Source of the DNA: Manduca sexta
Taxonomy: Eukaryota; Arthropoda; Insecta; Lepidoptera; Sphingidae
Direction: 5' to 3'
Assembly (NCBI RefSeq): GCF_014839805.1
Contig: NC_051124.1
Coordinates: 8,370,001-8,434,000 of the forward strand
DNA length: 64,000 nt
The notes under the pieces are model-generated. The model saw only the letters and a program-made list of their open reading frames with translations. It did no database searches and was not told the DNA's origin. Each line of letters starts with the position of its first letter. Position 1 is the first letter of the stretch. This document shows, piece after piece, positions 1 to 12,437 of the stretch. The position numbers and the translations under genes are program-made.

Positions 1-496
1 TATTTAGTAATACGATTACAGAGTCGGAGCATATCTGTCCATGTGATCACATAACTTATGCGTTAATATGAAGCTATTACCCTACATTTAAACGGTGCGA
101 TGTCCAAAGGATCACTTGGGGACCAAGGGCGAAACATCTTTCCGTATCTCAGAGGCCGTTCAACACTTAACGGCTTACTGAGATCTTTATCAGCAATTTT
201 GTCCATATAATTCGAGTTCACGTTTCTTTTGATCTGTGTGATGAGAAATTATTATATCATTAATATTACTGTATCTTGTGGTGGAATGATGCGGTGCGTT
301 GCCATTCATAACTTTTTAATTTCATGTACTGAATAGGTTTGCTACTGCTAATGGCAGTCCAATGGTTATTTCGTTTTTATATAGGTAGCATTGTTTTTAG
401 ATTTTCGCGGCAAAGTTACTACCCTCTCGCACAACATTATTCCTGCAGAACTTAATCAGTTAATCGTTCCACCCATAATTCATAAAACTATGTTAG
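1..496. other. non-coding stretch, nothing recognised
   Basis: No exon-like segment, RNA gene or repeat was recognised here. Short open frames are not flanked by convincing splice sites and have no recognisable protein sequence. Confidence 0.5.
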
Positions 497-508
497 TATA
501 TAAAATTA

Positions 509-833
509 GCGGCGATAGCCTAGTTGGGTGTGGAACGGACTGCCGAGACGAATGTCCGCAGGTTCAAATCCCAAGGGCACACACCTCTGACTTTTCTAAA
601 AAATTATGTGTGTATTCTTTGTGAATTTATCGTTCGCTTTAACGGTGAAGGAAAACATCGTGAGGAAACCTGCACACCTGAGAAGTTCTCTATAGGAATT
701 TTGAAGGTGTGTGAAGTCTACCAATCCGCACTAGGCCAGCGTGGTGGACTAAGGCCTAATCCCTCTCAGTAGTAGAGGAGGCCCGTGCTCAGCAGTGGGC
801 AAGTATATAATACAGGGCTGATATTATTATTAT
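509..833 (+). mobile_element. full-length tRNA-derived SINE (family A)
   Basis: A complete SINE. The head is tRNA-like, with an RNA polymerase III A box (TAGCCTAGTTGG, near 519) and a B box (GGTTCAAATCC, near 560). The body is shared with copies near 7.1, 18.3, 42.9 and 45.1 kb. The 3' end is a short ATT repeat. A perfect 12-bp target-site duplication, TATATAAAATTA, flanks it at 497-508 and 834-845, so both ends are certain. SINEs of this kind use a partner LINE's reverse transcriptase; the open frames inside it are not genes. Confidence 0.9.
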
Positions 834-845
834 TATATAAAATTA

Positions 846-1144
846 TATCACACATAAAAAATACGTGCCCTCATTTGAATTCATATCAATGTATAGGTCA
901 AAAGCTGACAATACACCGGTGTTACGGTCAGATGGATTTACTAACGCAACACGAGTGATTTTATCGTAATGGTATTATGAAACAGGTCTAAGGATAAAGT
1001 GGAATAACCTGATGGTGTCAAAATCCGATGTACACTGTTCAACTAGTAAACGCAATGTCGCAAATTGTTTGTGTGTGGAACTTGTTTATGTAATGTAAAT
1101 ATGAGCAACATTTTATAACAGGTTCTTACGTATACAACTAATAC
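846..1144. other. non-coding stretch, nothing recognised
   Basis: AT-rich sequence between two SINE copies. No gene, RNA or repeat is recognised. Confidence 0.5.
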
Positions 1145-1325
1145 TATGACTGTCTAAGTGCGGAGTACGATACAGTTCAGGTACCGGATTCGAATCCCTG
1201 GTAGGGAAAAGCGATATTAATTTTTTACTCAGTATGGGATGGTTCATTTAGCGAAAAGTGGTCGACCTAATTGCACCTCTACCCACCACTTCGGAGATAA
1301 AGGCGTGATCTGTACGGGTATAATA
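1145..1325 (+). mobile_element. degenerate SINE of the second tRNA-derived family (family B)
   Basis: A B-box-like GGATTCGAATCCC occurs near 1186. Further on, a body segment (TTGCACCTCTACCC, then TTCGGAGATAAAGGCGTGAT) matches the 3' body of the better copy at 13226-13430. The A box is eroded. Ends are approximate. Confidence 0.55.
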
Positions 1326-1479
1326 TAGAGTTAGTATATGAGAATATTGTACGAGTAATCCCTAGAATAACCAGAAGATTTATTTAAAACTTTACCGCGT
1401 TCCCCGTCCCCCCGACCCTTCTAACAGCTTCGGCCCGCGCGTCGATGAATACGTTGTTGTTGTTGATGAATACATTGTT

Positions 1480-1826
1480 GAATATGTTGGATTGATCAGT
1501 AATCCAACCATTAACGTATTCATGGGAAAGGATGAGACATCATCATAATCGATCAGTAATCCTATAATCGCTTATGTCTCATCCTCTCCCAGTAACCGTC
1601 CTGAACCGAGGTTCCTAACATATTAGTGGATTGCCCTCAGCATGGTCATTTCAAAAGGCTGCGTGCGCCTAAAGCTCTCACCCAAAAGACCGGTGTGTTT
1701 GTATAATCAGACTCTTGTCTGGCTAACAAACGGGGCATGTTAAAATAGAAATGACATTATTTCACCAGTAGAAATAATAAACCTATGTCATATGACTTAT
1801 TATTTCACCAGTAGAAATAAGAAATC
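1480..1826. repeat. cluster of short inverted and direct repeats
   Basis: A 17-bp inverted repeat (GGGAAAGGATGAGACAT at 1524-1540 against 1574-1590, one mismatch) surrounds a segment containing GATCAGTAATCC, which also occurs just upstream. A perfect 22-bp direct repeat containing TTTCACCAGTAGAAATAA lies at 1756-1777 and 1799-1820. No transposon ends are evident. Confidence 0.6.
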
Positions 1827-1830
1827 TACA

Positions 1831-4800
1831 TCTTTGAATAATCTAAGCTGTATATTTACTTTGATTTGATTTCTGAGACTCATGCCAGTGTTCAACTAGT
1901 CAGTATTATGCATTTATTTATTATCTCTCTTAATACGGGCACAGCAAAATGATCCAACTGTAGCTGACAATAAGTGGGGTCCAGGTAGAGAATCGGTTGA
2001 AGAAAAATGATTATCCTTCGCCAATTGACAAAATTATGCCGGTAATATTTCCGATACGGTATACTTACACTAACAAATTGAAATATTAAACGGGAAGCTT
2101 AAATATAGAATAGGTAATATATCGGAAATTGTTTTATATTTTAACACCTTTTTTACCACGCGAAGGTCGACTGTATGGCCAAAACTTAAGTATTACATCG
2201 CCGTAAAAAAAAATATTGAGTGCAGCTATTTGTAGGATATTTCATCGAGTAAACGGAACTCTTGGGTGGTCTTTTATAAATGTTATCAATGTTTATTGGG
2301 AAGCAATGAAGGTTGCCAGTAAGACGATACCCGACATGTCAGAGTTACACTTCTATATATTTTTGTGAATATTGTATTTTTTTATGAATTAATATTCTAT
2401 TTGGTCTGCATTATGCTTTTAACCTTGTATAGCCACAGTGCAGTCGTATGTCACCTCACAGTGTGAGGTGAAGAAATAAGATTGAATATAGTTTTCCAGA
2501 CATACCTAAAAGCGAAACGGATTGCTAGAATGGTTTTGTATTTCTGTAGATAAAAAAATTGTTCAGACTTCGACCTAGGTCAACTCGAAGTATTTTTTTT
2601 GAGGTGTATACATACAACGACTGATATAATTCATTTATCCGTGAAAACCAGTAAGGTTCCAGAAATTCTCAAAAGCGGTAAAATTGTTAAGAATTTCGGC
2701 AAGAACTTAAATTACAAACTCTGTTCTTTTTATTGAGCGAAAGCAGTCCATATATAGATTACAAAATACATCTTACGGTCCTCGAAGACCGTAAAACTCA
2801 TTTAATTACCTCAATAAAACATTGTTCTTGAAGGTTTAAGTCCAAAAGCCGCCGAAACGGCCCTTTTGACGCATGCTCCAAAATATTTCACCTTCCGTTG
2901 CACGAACTAATGAGATTACAAATTATTTCTGCGCGTACAAGTGAATAAATTCAATTAACGTTAAAAAGGGCGATGTTTAACATTTCTCTGACGTAAATTA
3001 AATTATAAAGACTTTTATCTTTTCTTTTAAAAGCGGTTCTTTCGTTTTGGTAATTAAAACGATACTATTTACAGTTTAATTATTCCAATTGATGAATTTA
3101 CCATGTAAAGTCTACATGCGAACTGATAAAGTAAGTTGATATGCGTTCTGCGAAATACCAACAATACGTTTTCAGTCGCATGAGCCAATTTAAGCCGACA
3201 CACGGGCATTAAGAACCGTGGTCGTTCACTTATGAGTGTTCATTGACGTTTACAAACATGTAAAAATTAAATAAAAATTGGTTAACACAAACCTCCTTTT
3301 ACAATAAACGTATAAGGGTGCACGTTTTGGGATACGATCTAGTTATAAGTTTGTATATTTTATAAAATTGACAATATTTTGATTGTAATCTATTTGCGTC
3401 TTAATATATTAAATTAAAATAAATAAAATCGCTCTTTTCGATCCATCCCAAAAATGGATCATATAGAACAAAGGTTTTTTTTGACATGCTTACAAATAAC
3501 TTATTTTGATTGGTTCATTCTCGGAGTCGGATTCAAGATTGCGATCGGGATCGTTTATTCAAAATGCCTATAAATCGGAGTTTGCGTTTAATATCAGCAT
3601 AAGTTGTTGTTCCACTTTTATTCCACTCAATTTGGGGTCAGTGTGATACAATTTATTGCACAATTTTTAATAGCTATTTAGCTTAGTTTTTATTAACGTT
3701 TGCATGCCTAATCTAATACTTTAGGGCCCCTATTTCAAGCAAATATTGTTAAAACATACCAATATAAAAAATATGGCCCGAGTTAGCATTGAAACCACTT
3801 ATTTTCAGTCTACAATCTATTTGCTCTATCACTCGACCAAGTAGGCAGCTGTTCTTATGCAACAAGTTATACAAATTATTAGTGAGCCGGCAGATGTTGT
3901 TCTGCCACAGAGCACATTTTATTTACACTACCTTTCCTTTTAGGTTTGTACAAAAGTGTCATCTATCGGGCCCAAAATTATCCTCTGATTCTATCTAAAC
4001 TCTCAAAAAGCTTACAATCGGTTACCTGACTTCGGAGATTAACGTAGGCCACAATTTTTTGATACAAAAACATAATCCAAATTCCTAAAGTCTCTCTTCT
4101 TTTTTGTAACTTATTTTAAAATAATTTTTGATACAACCCTTGTCCCGACAATCAGTAACGCAACAAAAATGAAATCAGTCAAGCCGGTGGAGCCGTTCTC
4201 AAGTGATGCTTCTACAAACATCTGGCAGCTGATTTTTATTTATATAGATTTCAATTCTGTAGCTACAACCTTGAAGATTTAGTTGTCAACATTGTTACCA
4301 TGTTAAATCTGAATACCATATCTCAATATTTAAAACTGAGATGTATCACGATGTATCTTTATTCAAAATATAAATATTTTTGTCATTTTATCAATATCAT
4401 GGATTTAACTCCTGATTTCTTAGATAAATACAATCTATTTTACAACTGATATGAATCTTAAATGCGTAGCAACTGCTATTTCGTTACCCAATTTGTTGAT
4501 TGATGTCTCTGATTGATCATAGCTTAATTTATTATGTCTGTTAATAAGTTAGCTGTCAAAATTTACACGTGTTTTAGTTGAACACAATGGCGATTAATTC
4601 GCAGAAGTGAGTCAATATTTATGCATGATACGTAACAACATACAGGGTCATTTTGATTTGCGTTAATAAATGAAACAGTATACTTTTCTTTATCAAATAA
4701 CATTTTACAAGTTACTCTAACCATAGATGTAGGTGTAATAAAAAGTGTAAGTTTGAACACACAATAAATATTAATAATAAGTAATTTTAATTTTATATGC

Positions 4801-5218
4801 TTTAATACCACTATTAGTGCACGAAGAGAATTTCTCGAGGCGGTAACATCATACTTTCTGTTAGAAATATACTCTCCACACACCTTATTCGCACTAAACT
4901 ATAAAATCATAAAAACTGGGGATATTGGTGAAAATATTTGTTATGCATAGATGATTTTTGCCCCAATATTTAGCGAAAGTAAAAACGAATATGTGGTTTC
5001 TGTTGTAAATATGGTATATGTTCTTAGTGATTAAATAAAGTTAGTAAAAAGATGTTATTGACATGAGTGTTTATTTCGGACTAAAGAGAAGTAACTATGG
5101 CAAACAAAACACAAATAGTTCTAAAAATAGAACATATAAAAAATAATAAGTCACGACGAAAGTTACAATCTCCAACAGTTTCATTTAGTAGCGCAATGTA
5201 AAAAATATCGTGTATAAC
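1831..5218. other. non-coding stretch with small hairpins only
   Basis: No gene is supported. Small perfect hairpins are present: a 9-bp stem with a 3-nt loop at 2451-2471 (TCACCTCAC/GTGAGGTGA), an 8-bp stem at 2773-2794, and a 7-bp stem near 3440. None has a U tract or other sign of function. Confidence 0.5.
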
Positions 5219-5357
5219 ATTAAAATAATATCTATTTTGCTGATATTATCGCGGTTTTATATGCCCCATGACCACGAAGGCTGCAGTTTTCGAAACGTCG
5301 GGAGAAAATTACATTATAAAAACCGCGCTAAAATCCGCAAAATAGATTTATTTTAAT
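5219..5357. mobile_element. palindromic MITE-like repeat (GACGTTTCGAA family), complete copy
   Basis: Long imperfect terminal inverted repeats: the left arm (ATTAAAATAATATCTATTTT onward to GCGGTTTT) pairs with the right arm ending near 5357. The centre holds GACCACGAAGGCTGCAG and TTTTCGAAACGTCGGGAG. Similar centres recur at about 13.7, 30.7 and 31.9 kb. It looks like a non-autonomous fold-back DNA element. No transposase is present. Confidence 0.65.
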
Positions 5358-6494
5358 GTCTAACATTCGCGTAAACATAAGAAATCATTATCGTGTATAG
5401 TTATTTAAAATCGATCATTAATCGTGTAATACACGAAGACCGACGACGAGATAAATGCTTGCATTAGAAATACATAATGCTTTTAATTTTAATTAATAAT
5501 ATCGACGGTTGAAAGGCTAATTAACTTAGCGACAAATTTTTTGAAAAATTTTAACTAATAAAAAACATTAAAAAAAATATTATGTATGAAATTGAATATT
5601 GTGTGATTTTAAATATTATGTATGAAACTGTGTCGCAGAAATATGTCGCTTAAGCCTTTCACACGTCGATATGATGTTATTAATATTTTAATAGAAGTTA
5701 TATTATGTCTCGCATTCCTTGTATGAAGTTTTTAGTCAATATTTTACTACAATACACACTACAGGGCCCTTATTCTGTATGATAGTGTAAACGCGTAACG
5801 CGGCCGTGTCATGTTATCTTGGAGAAATGTGCGTGGAATGGTATTCTGTAAGCCAAATTTCTATAGTCCTAAACATGATGCGTTGTGTTACGTGCTTGTT
5901 ACGCACGGTTAAAATAACGTGCGGGATAGAGAATAAGGCCCCAGAACTCTTTATTGCACACAAAAGAAAAATAAATATGAAAAGGACACAAACCAAATAT
6001 TATTATTAAAACAAAAGCAAGTACACAATACTACGTTATTGAATACTCATAATTTAATCAATCATGTGCTGTATGTAGATTTCAATTCCTTTTATCTTTA
6101 AGTATAAACTAATCTATATAATCCACGTTATTTATAAAAATCATAGAGTAGTTTGTTTACAAATTTCTAGACTATTGGAATAGTAATAAAAGCACACCAT
6201 AATAGACCAGAATCACCAATTTATTCAAAGATTTATGATTATTAGGCCTTTATAAATCGGCCAATACGTAACTATACACGATAATCTATAAACGAATGAA
6301 AATATCATATTATTATTCTCGTTTTAGTTCGCCGTTTTTATTGTCAGTGTGTATCTCAGAATTATTTATCGAACAGAAGTTCGTTGTGACTTTACTTGCA
6401 TCCATTTATGTACAATTTAATTCTATCGACATGCAGTGTTTAGCATATCTAAACCCTTGCTGGCAATAAGTTTACTGTCAATTAATTTGTAATA
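5358..6494. other. non-coding stretch, nothing recognised
   Basis: AT-rich sequence with no exon or repeat recognised. Short open frames on both strands near 5.81-6.01 kb overlap each other and have no recognisable product. Confidence 0.5.
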
Positions 6495-6567
6495 TTGCCT
6501 CGGTGGCGTAGTATTACGGGCGCGGTTCGACACCGCTCTGAGGCCCTGCGTTCGAATCCCAGGTTGG
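6495..6567 (+). mobile_element. tRNA-like head of a family B SINE
   Basis: The sequence resembles a tRNA half: a GCCTCGGTGGCGTAG start with an A-box-like segment and a clear B box (GTTCGAATCCC, near 6550). It lacks the family B 3' body and runs straight into a LINE-like fragment. It is a SINE head rather than a tRNA gene, because no acceptor stem can close. Confidence 0.6.
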
Positions 6568-6581
6568 TACTTTTAAATCGC

Positions 6582-6700
6582 ATCATCGTCATCATCAGCC
6601 CGTTGCAGTCTTTATGCATCCAGTCGCTACCGGCCTTCTTGTGCAAGTCATCCCGCCATCTGAACAGAGGGCAAATGTCCTTTCCTCGTATATGTTATCA
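6582..6700 (-). mobile_element. LINE 3'-end fragment, antisense
   Basis: Starts with a short CATCATCATC-like tail followed by sequence resembling, on the minus strand, the extreme 3' end of RTE-like LINE open reading frames common in moths. It abuts the SINE head directly. This rests on pattern memory only; no intact frame is present. Confidence 0.4.
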
Positions 6701-7040
6701 TTATACTGATAGTCTACTTTATTAGATTTCGTTATTGCAAAATTAAGTTTATGGTTATATAAGAGTAAAACTTATGCCTAGAAGCTTGTTAATTTCAGAA
6801 GGTATACATTAACATTTTTGCTGAAAAATTTATCCTATTTTATCAGATCATTAATAATCACAATGCAAATGAAGCTATAAACCTAAATACAATTAAGTAT
6901 TAAGTATAGTTTTCTGTTTATAATGAAGTCGGTTATATTTTCTGCCGTATTAATAATAATGGTCGTTGTAAACGAACCTATAAAACAATAGTAATAATAT
7001 GAATAATACCACCTTAATAAAATCTTTAAAATAAAGAGAA

Positions 7041-7276
7041 TGAATAATACCAGCCCTGTATTATTTACCGTCCCACTGCAGGGCTCGGGCCTCCTGTACT
7101 ATTGAGAGGGATGAGGCCTTATTCCACCACGTTGGCCTAGTGCGGATTGGCAGATTTTACATACCCTCATTATTCTTATACAGAACTTCTAAGGTATGCA
7201 GACATATTTATAATTATTCTCACGAAATTTTCCTTTACAAATAAAGTAAGCAATAATTCACGAAGAATACACACAT
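7041..7276 (-). mobile_element. old, diverged family A SINE, head missing
   Basis: Reads in antisense from the 3' end (ATAATACCAGCCCTGTATTA) through the family A body (CCACGTTGGCCTAGTGCGGATTG split by substitutions) to about 7276. It has many substitutions and small indels, and the tRNA-like head is absent. It is clearly older than the copies at 509 and 42788. Confidence 0.7.
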
Positions 7277-8340
7277 TTTCTTCCAAATACCTTTTAAAAA
7301 ATATACCTCAAAATATAGTACATATTATTTTAAGATCTGGCCTGAATATTACTTTCTAATTAAATTGAATAGGTACATTCTTGCTTTATCTTCTTTCGGA
7401 AGCGAGTTTTCTAGAATAACATATACTTAATACTAATATACGTCCATACATACTCACAAAAACCCCCTAATCATCATTATTTCATCCTACTATGTGGAAA
7501 TATTGTGTACTAGATCGCCATGATGTTAGTGATTTACTTTCATTATCATCAATTTCGATTTACTTTTTTCGCGATGTGTTATTTAATCTCTGATCACATT
7601 ACGAACCTCACAACTCAAGCAATTTCATTCCAGGATCGTAAGTCAACGATTTCTTGATTAATAACCTGTTAACAACGAATTATACGGATAATGTATCGCA
7701 CTGATTAATTAATCAAATTTATTGCACACGTCCTGCTCATTTTCAACTATAAATGCTTTGATACCTTGTCAATGAAAAGGGCCACAAAATGAATTTACTA
7801 AACAGGTTTATTTATAAATTGGACATTTTAACTCATGAATAATACACAAATTTTATACATTAGATATTATAGTTTTTAAACAACGCCACGCCCAACCAAT
7901 TGCACGACATTTTACAATTCATGTCAAGAACATTGTATTCTATATTTTTTTCAATGAATCATTCTGGTTATTGGGGTTGTCTGTGGAACTTGGAATATGT
8001 TACAAATTCAAATTTTATTACGATTTTATCATTCAAAAATTTATGAGTAGTTCTAACATTTTTTGATTAGAGATTCTATTTTCAATTATTTAAAATATTA
8101 ATCCACCACACATTTTTATTATTCGACTAATTGAATGATTTATATTTATATTTCTAACTAGAGCGTGTCTCGTTAACCGGTCCGACTGAGATCGAATAGA
8201 AATAAATCCGTCTACATTAATCCAACTAAGATGAAGTTGCAAAATCTTCAATCGTGTCAGGTAAAATGCCAGTAACAAGTCAATCGCTTGTCAAGATTAG
8301 TCAACTTACAAACACGCCAGACAGCCCTGATTGATGTGAC
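7277..8340. other. non-coding stretch, nothing recognised
   Basis: AT-rich; no gene, RNA or repeat was recognised. Confidence 0.5.
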
Positions 8341-8349
8341 GAATGGAAC

Positions 8350-8560
8350 TTTAATAAGTGACGGAAGTGGTACGGCGCGAGAACTGCCCGCTTCCGACTG
8401 CGTGCCGCTCACGAAAGCGACCTTCTTGACTCAACCTGCAACATTTTAGATAGAGGACTAGACTACGTTAGTTGTTATATCTTTGATTAAATACAGAGCT
8501 GTCGTATTAGCGTTGTTGTTTTGCATGTGTGCTAATGACTATGGCTTTATCGTGACTATT
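8350..8560. promoter_or_regulatory. small CpG-rich island, possible distal promoter
   Basis: GC- and CpG-richer than its surroundings (GGCGCGAGAACTGCCCGC, GTGCCGCTCACGAAAGCG). It carries no open frame with splice context and no repeat signature I recognise. Such islands in moth genomes often mark a promoter or non-coding first exon. It could serve a distant 5' exon of the kinase gene, but nothing in the sequence proves this. Confidence 0.2.
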
Positions 8561-8765
8561 AGTTCGGGTTAAGTGGAGACTGGATAATGTTTAAGTAAGT
8601 AATGAGATTTTGAGCCTTATCAGCTCTCTAAATTTTAATATTTATTTATTCTAAGAAATATAATAGATACAATACATCCGAGGTACGAAGGGACTAAGGA
8701 TTTATTTATAATTAATAATATAATAGGCCAATTAGGTCTTCATAATTTATGTAATAGCATCTCTC

Positions 8766-8911
8766 CGGTCATGTCTGATTGCCGCCTCACCGAACTATAA
8801 AAGTGCACCTGTGTATGGCGCACACACTTGTGCACTTTATTATCTCCTGCGTAGCTGACAGATCTCCTTTACGATTGGCCACCGTGCCCGAAATTTGGCT
8901 AGGACGGATTC
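8766..8911 (+). mobile_element. LINE 3'-terminal fragment (family E), copy 1
   Basis: Shares a block with 62660-62917, including AAGTGCACCTGTGTATGGCG-like, CACACACTTGTGCA and GAAATTTGGCTAGGACGGAT-like segments. This resembles the 3' end of a moth non-LTR retrotransposon. There is no coding capacity. Confidence 0.6.
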
Positions 8912-9799
8912 AATAGCATATTTTTCCAATGTTTTTCCTCTTTAAATATCTAACTTTAATTATAGATCAATTCTTCGCGGCCCTAGTAATGTAAAATTAA
9001 ATGTCCCAGTTTTCCGCTTAACACATTTAGATCTTATTTATTTAGTTTATTTCTACTAGTTCATAATGTTCCATTTGTCATAGTTTCTTCGCGGTCAAGC
9101 GCGTTTATTCAGCATGTTTCCTTTCAAACTAATTAAGATCCATATTTACTGTCCTCGATTGTAGAAATAGGTCATTCTACAAAAAGTGATATCATTATTA
9201 ACGTTATTGTTTTGGCCGGTTATGATTCGTTCGACTGGAAGTATCTTGATAAGTTGTATTATAATGTAATTTATTGCATTCACAACGTTGAACGTATACG
9301 AGGTATACCGGACCATATCTTAGATTTCTTTGAGTTCAGTAGTTATGTTAAATTTAATTTGTTTCCTTGACTGTCATCTTGAATAAATTGTTACACAGTA
9401 ATTTGGTGGATTTATTTTGTTATTCCGACTCATATAAATAAGTCAAGATCTCAGGAATTTTACTACCATCAAAGTCATGAGACTTAGCATTAAAGATCTC
9501 AAAATTTTCCATCCGCACAAACCCAAGTTCTTAACCATCAGACGTGGCCGATCAAGTTTCAAATTACACGCCTGCAGCACGTAATTTGCGAAAGCTGGTA
9601 ACGATGCAATAAAAACAAACAGTAGATATCATATTTGCGGTGGACGGCGGCAATCAGGCTAACCAACCTCTTGATAGCGATATAAAAAAGATGGAACAGC
9701 ATTCCAAAAGCGAAGAATTGCACTAAATTGAAAGTTTTCCATAGCTATACATTATGCGTACTAATTCAGTTATTGATATATTATATAATACGCAAGAAG
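8912..9799. other. non-coding stretch, nothing recognised
   Basis: No exon, RNA gene or repeat was recognised. Confidence 0.5.
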
Positions 9800-9990
9800 G
9801 TGCTAAAGTGGAGTACCACGAACTGCCAAGCGCAGCGGCGGACGTCCACCCACGAGGTGGATAGATGACGTAATAAAAGTCGCAGGAGTTCGCTGGATGC
9901 GGGCCCCTTTCCAATAGGTCGATCTGGAAATCTTTGGTGGAGGCCCATATTCAGCTGTGGACGTCCTGCGGCTGATGATAATGATGATTA
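9800..9990 (+). pseudogene. 3' end of a LINE reverse-transcriptase ORF (RTE-like), broken
   Basis: The + strand reads GRPPTRWIDDVIKVAGVRWM, the typical C-terminal tail of RTE-like LINE ORF2 proteins (GRPP.RW.DD..KVAG..W). The frame is then broken: AFQ-type sequence meets a stop at about 9915, and the expected continuation (WKSLVEAHIQLWTSCG, stop) reappears in another frame. A TGATGATAATGATGATTA microsatellite tail follows, as expected for RTE elements. Only the last ~60 codons remain, so it is a dead 5'-truncated insertion. Confidence 0.8.
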
Positions 9991-10171
9991 TACGCATTAG
10001 TTGCGTAGTTGTATTGCAGAGCGGCTGTCGTGTTGGCGTTTAGGGTTTCATTCCAGGATGGTGATATTGTGTTTTTCTGCTCAGTATCAACTCAGGATCT
10101 GGAATTTGTGTCAGATATGGCGACAGACTTGCATCTATCATATCATGTACTGTAATTTACACCTCAAATTA

Positions 10172-10292
10172 ATTTTGAAAAGAACAACACCAAAGTTTCT
10201 TGTCCGTTCTTTCTTGGTGAGAACTGCTTTGCGAACTGCTGGTAGATTTAATATTTACGGAATCTAATAATGTATAGCATTTTAAAATGAGT
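10172..10292 (+). mobile_element. interspersed repeat (family D), copy 1
   Basis: Matches 32578-32712 with about one change in seven: TTTTGAAAAG, AACACCAAAG, then GAACTGCTTTGCGAACTGCT and AATCTAATAATGTATA. The third copy is antisense at 22605-22680. The layout suggests the 3'-untranslated end of a LINE or a SINE. Confidence 0.7.
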
Positions 10293-12156
10293 GGACTAGA
10301 TACATCTCTAGCACAAAAGACGAAAGAATGTGTACGCATACGTATTCCATGCATGAGCGAATTTTCAATCATGTAGTGTCCCATGCACGTAGTACATATA
10401 TATCGATGTGCCATGCACATTTATCGTTAAATTGCATTGGTGTCAGTGAACTTCATAATGGGTTTCTAATATCTCGCAAACAATTTATTGTCATACGCTG
10501 GTATAGTACACAGTTATTAGCTTGTAGATAAAACTGGCTAATTACAGCTATCAACTACGACATAAACGTTCATAATCACTAATAATGTTTTGTCTAAGTG
10601 TTTAAACCTTGCTATGTAAATTATGCTTAGATTAATTTATCGCTTTTGTTATCAGTATTGAAATTGATTGTAAATATGTTAGTACTTGGCAAATCTATGT
10701 ACTGATTTTTATCATGATGCTTTCCAGTGGCTTTAAATCCCTTTATATTGTGCGTTTAAAATACTATTATTTCCAAGAATTCCTGTTACTTCATTCGTTA
10801 TTTTCTGTTATCTCGATGCGACATTTACAATCAAGTTGACCAGTCGTATCAATAAGATAATGATAAAAAAATCGTAATTATTCACTACAGAGCTCTATAT
10901 TTTCTTTTATATTTTATAATACGTCTGCATTTTTATAAATTACTGCAATATTTCACTCGATGTCAATACTATACGTAATGTCTTCGAAAATTGCCCTACC
11001 GTCATTTTCCACCTGTGGCCACCCATTGTAATTTATCCACCCTCCAGCTTCTGAATAATATACGAGTTAAGGTATGTAAGACAAATTAAAGACACCGCTG
11101 TAAAATAGCGGCAATAAAAATTTAAAATACAATCGAAATTGAACTGTATATTTAGTGCGGTAAAGTCCAGCCGCTGTGATCCATGAATCATTTTTGATTC
11201 AACATTGACAGATTAACCTACCAAATCGATACTTACAGAATACAAATAAATCACTCAGTGACAAACACGTACAACTTTATAAAAGTGATTTTACTTGCTG
11301 CAAAGGAGAATTTGTTGTATCGTGTTTTTCTTTTTAAAATTGACAAATTACGCAATTTTCGTCTTTAATGTGCATGACGGCATGGCAGCATCAGTTATCG
11401 GCTCGTCCTGCTAATTTGCCAACAAAAATATATTAAAATTGCCGACCACCAAATATGTGTGCCGTAAGCCGATTATTCCGCAAGCTTAAGTAAAATTATA
11501 CATAATTACTGAAAAAAATAATCGAGACGAATTTCGCTTCAGCGACGTTCCAAATCTTAAAGCTGGTTTATTGAATTCTTTAATTATGTGAGATACGACC
11601 GAAATTGGACCGTTTATCGCGCTGATATTTAAACAAAAATATTTTCTTTCGTGAAATTTTAAAGGTTACTCAAAAGAGAAACATAATTGCTCGCACCTAT
11701 TTGATATATTGCTGCAACAGCTCAAATGTATAATTATATCAAAATTGAAATACCTACTTCTGATTACTCTTTACCCATTGTTTTATTTGGAGTCACTAGA
11801 CCCTAGTTGAAGTCATTTAAAGAATGTTTATTGTAGCGTCCACCATTATATTTATAGTTATTGTAGAATCTCAACAAAGGACACACAATATTATGTATAT
11901 TGTCTAAACCAGGTTTGGCTAGCAGCCACTTTTGCTTCCACGCGATCCATAAATAGATAAAATGTTAATATTTTGGAACTGGAGAAGAAAATTCTTTACA
12001 TAATTGGCGCAGTTTCGTATTTTCCTTTTCTATTTTACAATATGACGAAGAACTAAATAATGTTTCAAGAGTTTTTGATTTATACTACTTACAGCATATT
12101 TTTTTTTATTACTTTGAATGACTATCCAACACCTTGAATTATAAAGTTTTGTTTGG
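10293..12156. other. non-coding stretch, nothing recognised
   Basis: AT-rich. No open frame with splice context, no RNA gene and no repeat was recognised. Confidence 0.5.
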
Positions 12157-12294
12157 TATTCCACTGCGCTCGCCATCCTGAGACATGAGATGTTCAGTCT
12201 TATCATGTCCAGTAGTTACACTGGCTACAATTTCCTTCAAACTGGAACACAACAGTGACTACACACTGTTGCTTGGCGGCAGAAATAGCTTGAT
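12157..12294 (-). mobile_element. LINE 3'-region fragment (family C), antisense
   Basis: On the minus strand this matches from memory a very common moth repeat. Shared features include GTTTGAAGGAAATTGTAGCC and AACTACTGGACATGATAAGA. It ends at CTTGGCGGCAGAAATAG, where it is directly joined to family B SINE sequence. An 8-bp hairpin (CAACAGTG/CACTGTTG) lies inside it. Confidence 0.6.
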
Positions 12295-12399
12295 ATTGTG
12301 ATAGGCTCGCTCCTTATGACATCACGTGACGGAATACACTTGCCAAAAGCGGGTGTCTTTTTGTGCATCTCAGCTTACACCTTCCAGGAGAATGGCGTA

Positions 12400-12400
<1 letters not shown>
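12295..12400 (+). mobile_element. 3' half of a family B SINE
   Basis: Matches 13296-13400: GATAGGCTCG, ACGTGACGGAATACACTTG, then a body ending in GGCGTAATGTGTG. The tRNA-like head is missing and is replaced by the family C fragment. The element's own TG-rich tail seeds the microsatellite that follows. Confidence 0.65.

Positions 12401-12435
<35 letters not shown>
12401..12435. repeat. (TG)17 microsatellite
   Basis: An uninterrupted TG dinucleotide run of about 35 bp at the 3' end of a SINE fragment. Likely length-variable within the species. Confidence 0.95.

Positions 12436-12437
<2 letters not shown>

Noticed and set aside
6495..6567. Possible tRNA gene (A and B boxes)
   Set aside because: The ends cannot pair as an acceptor stem and similar heads lead into SINE bodies elsewhere; it is a SINE head. 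The same applies to 509, 13226, 42788, 44962 and 46120.
9723..9997. Two minus-strand open frames
   Set aside because: They are antisense shadows of a broken LINE reverse-transcriptase end on the + strand.
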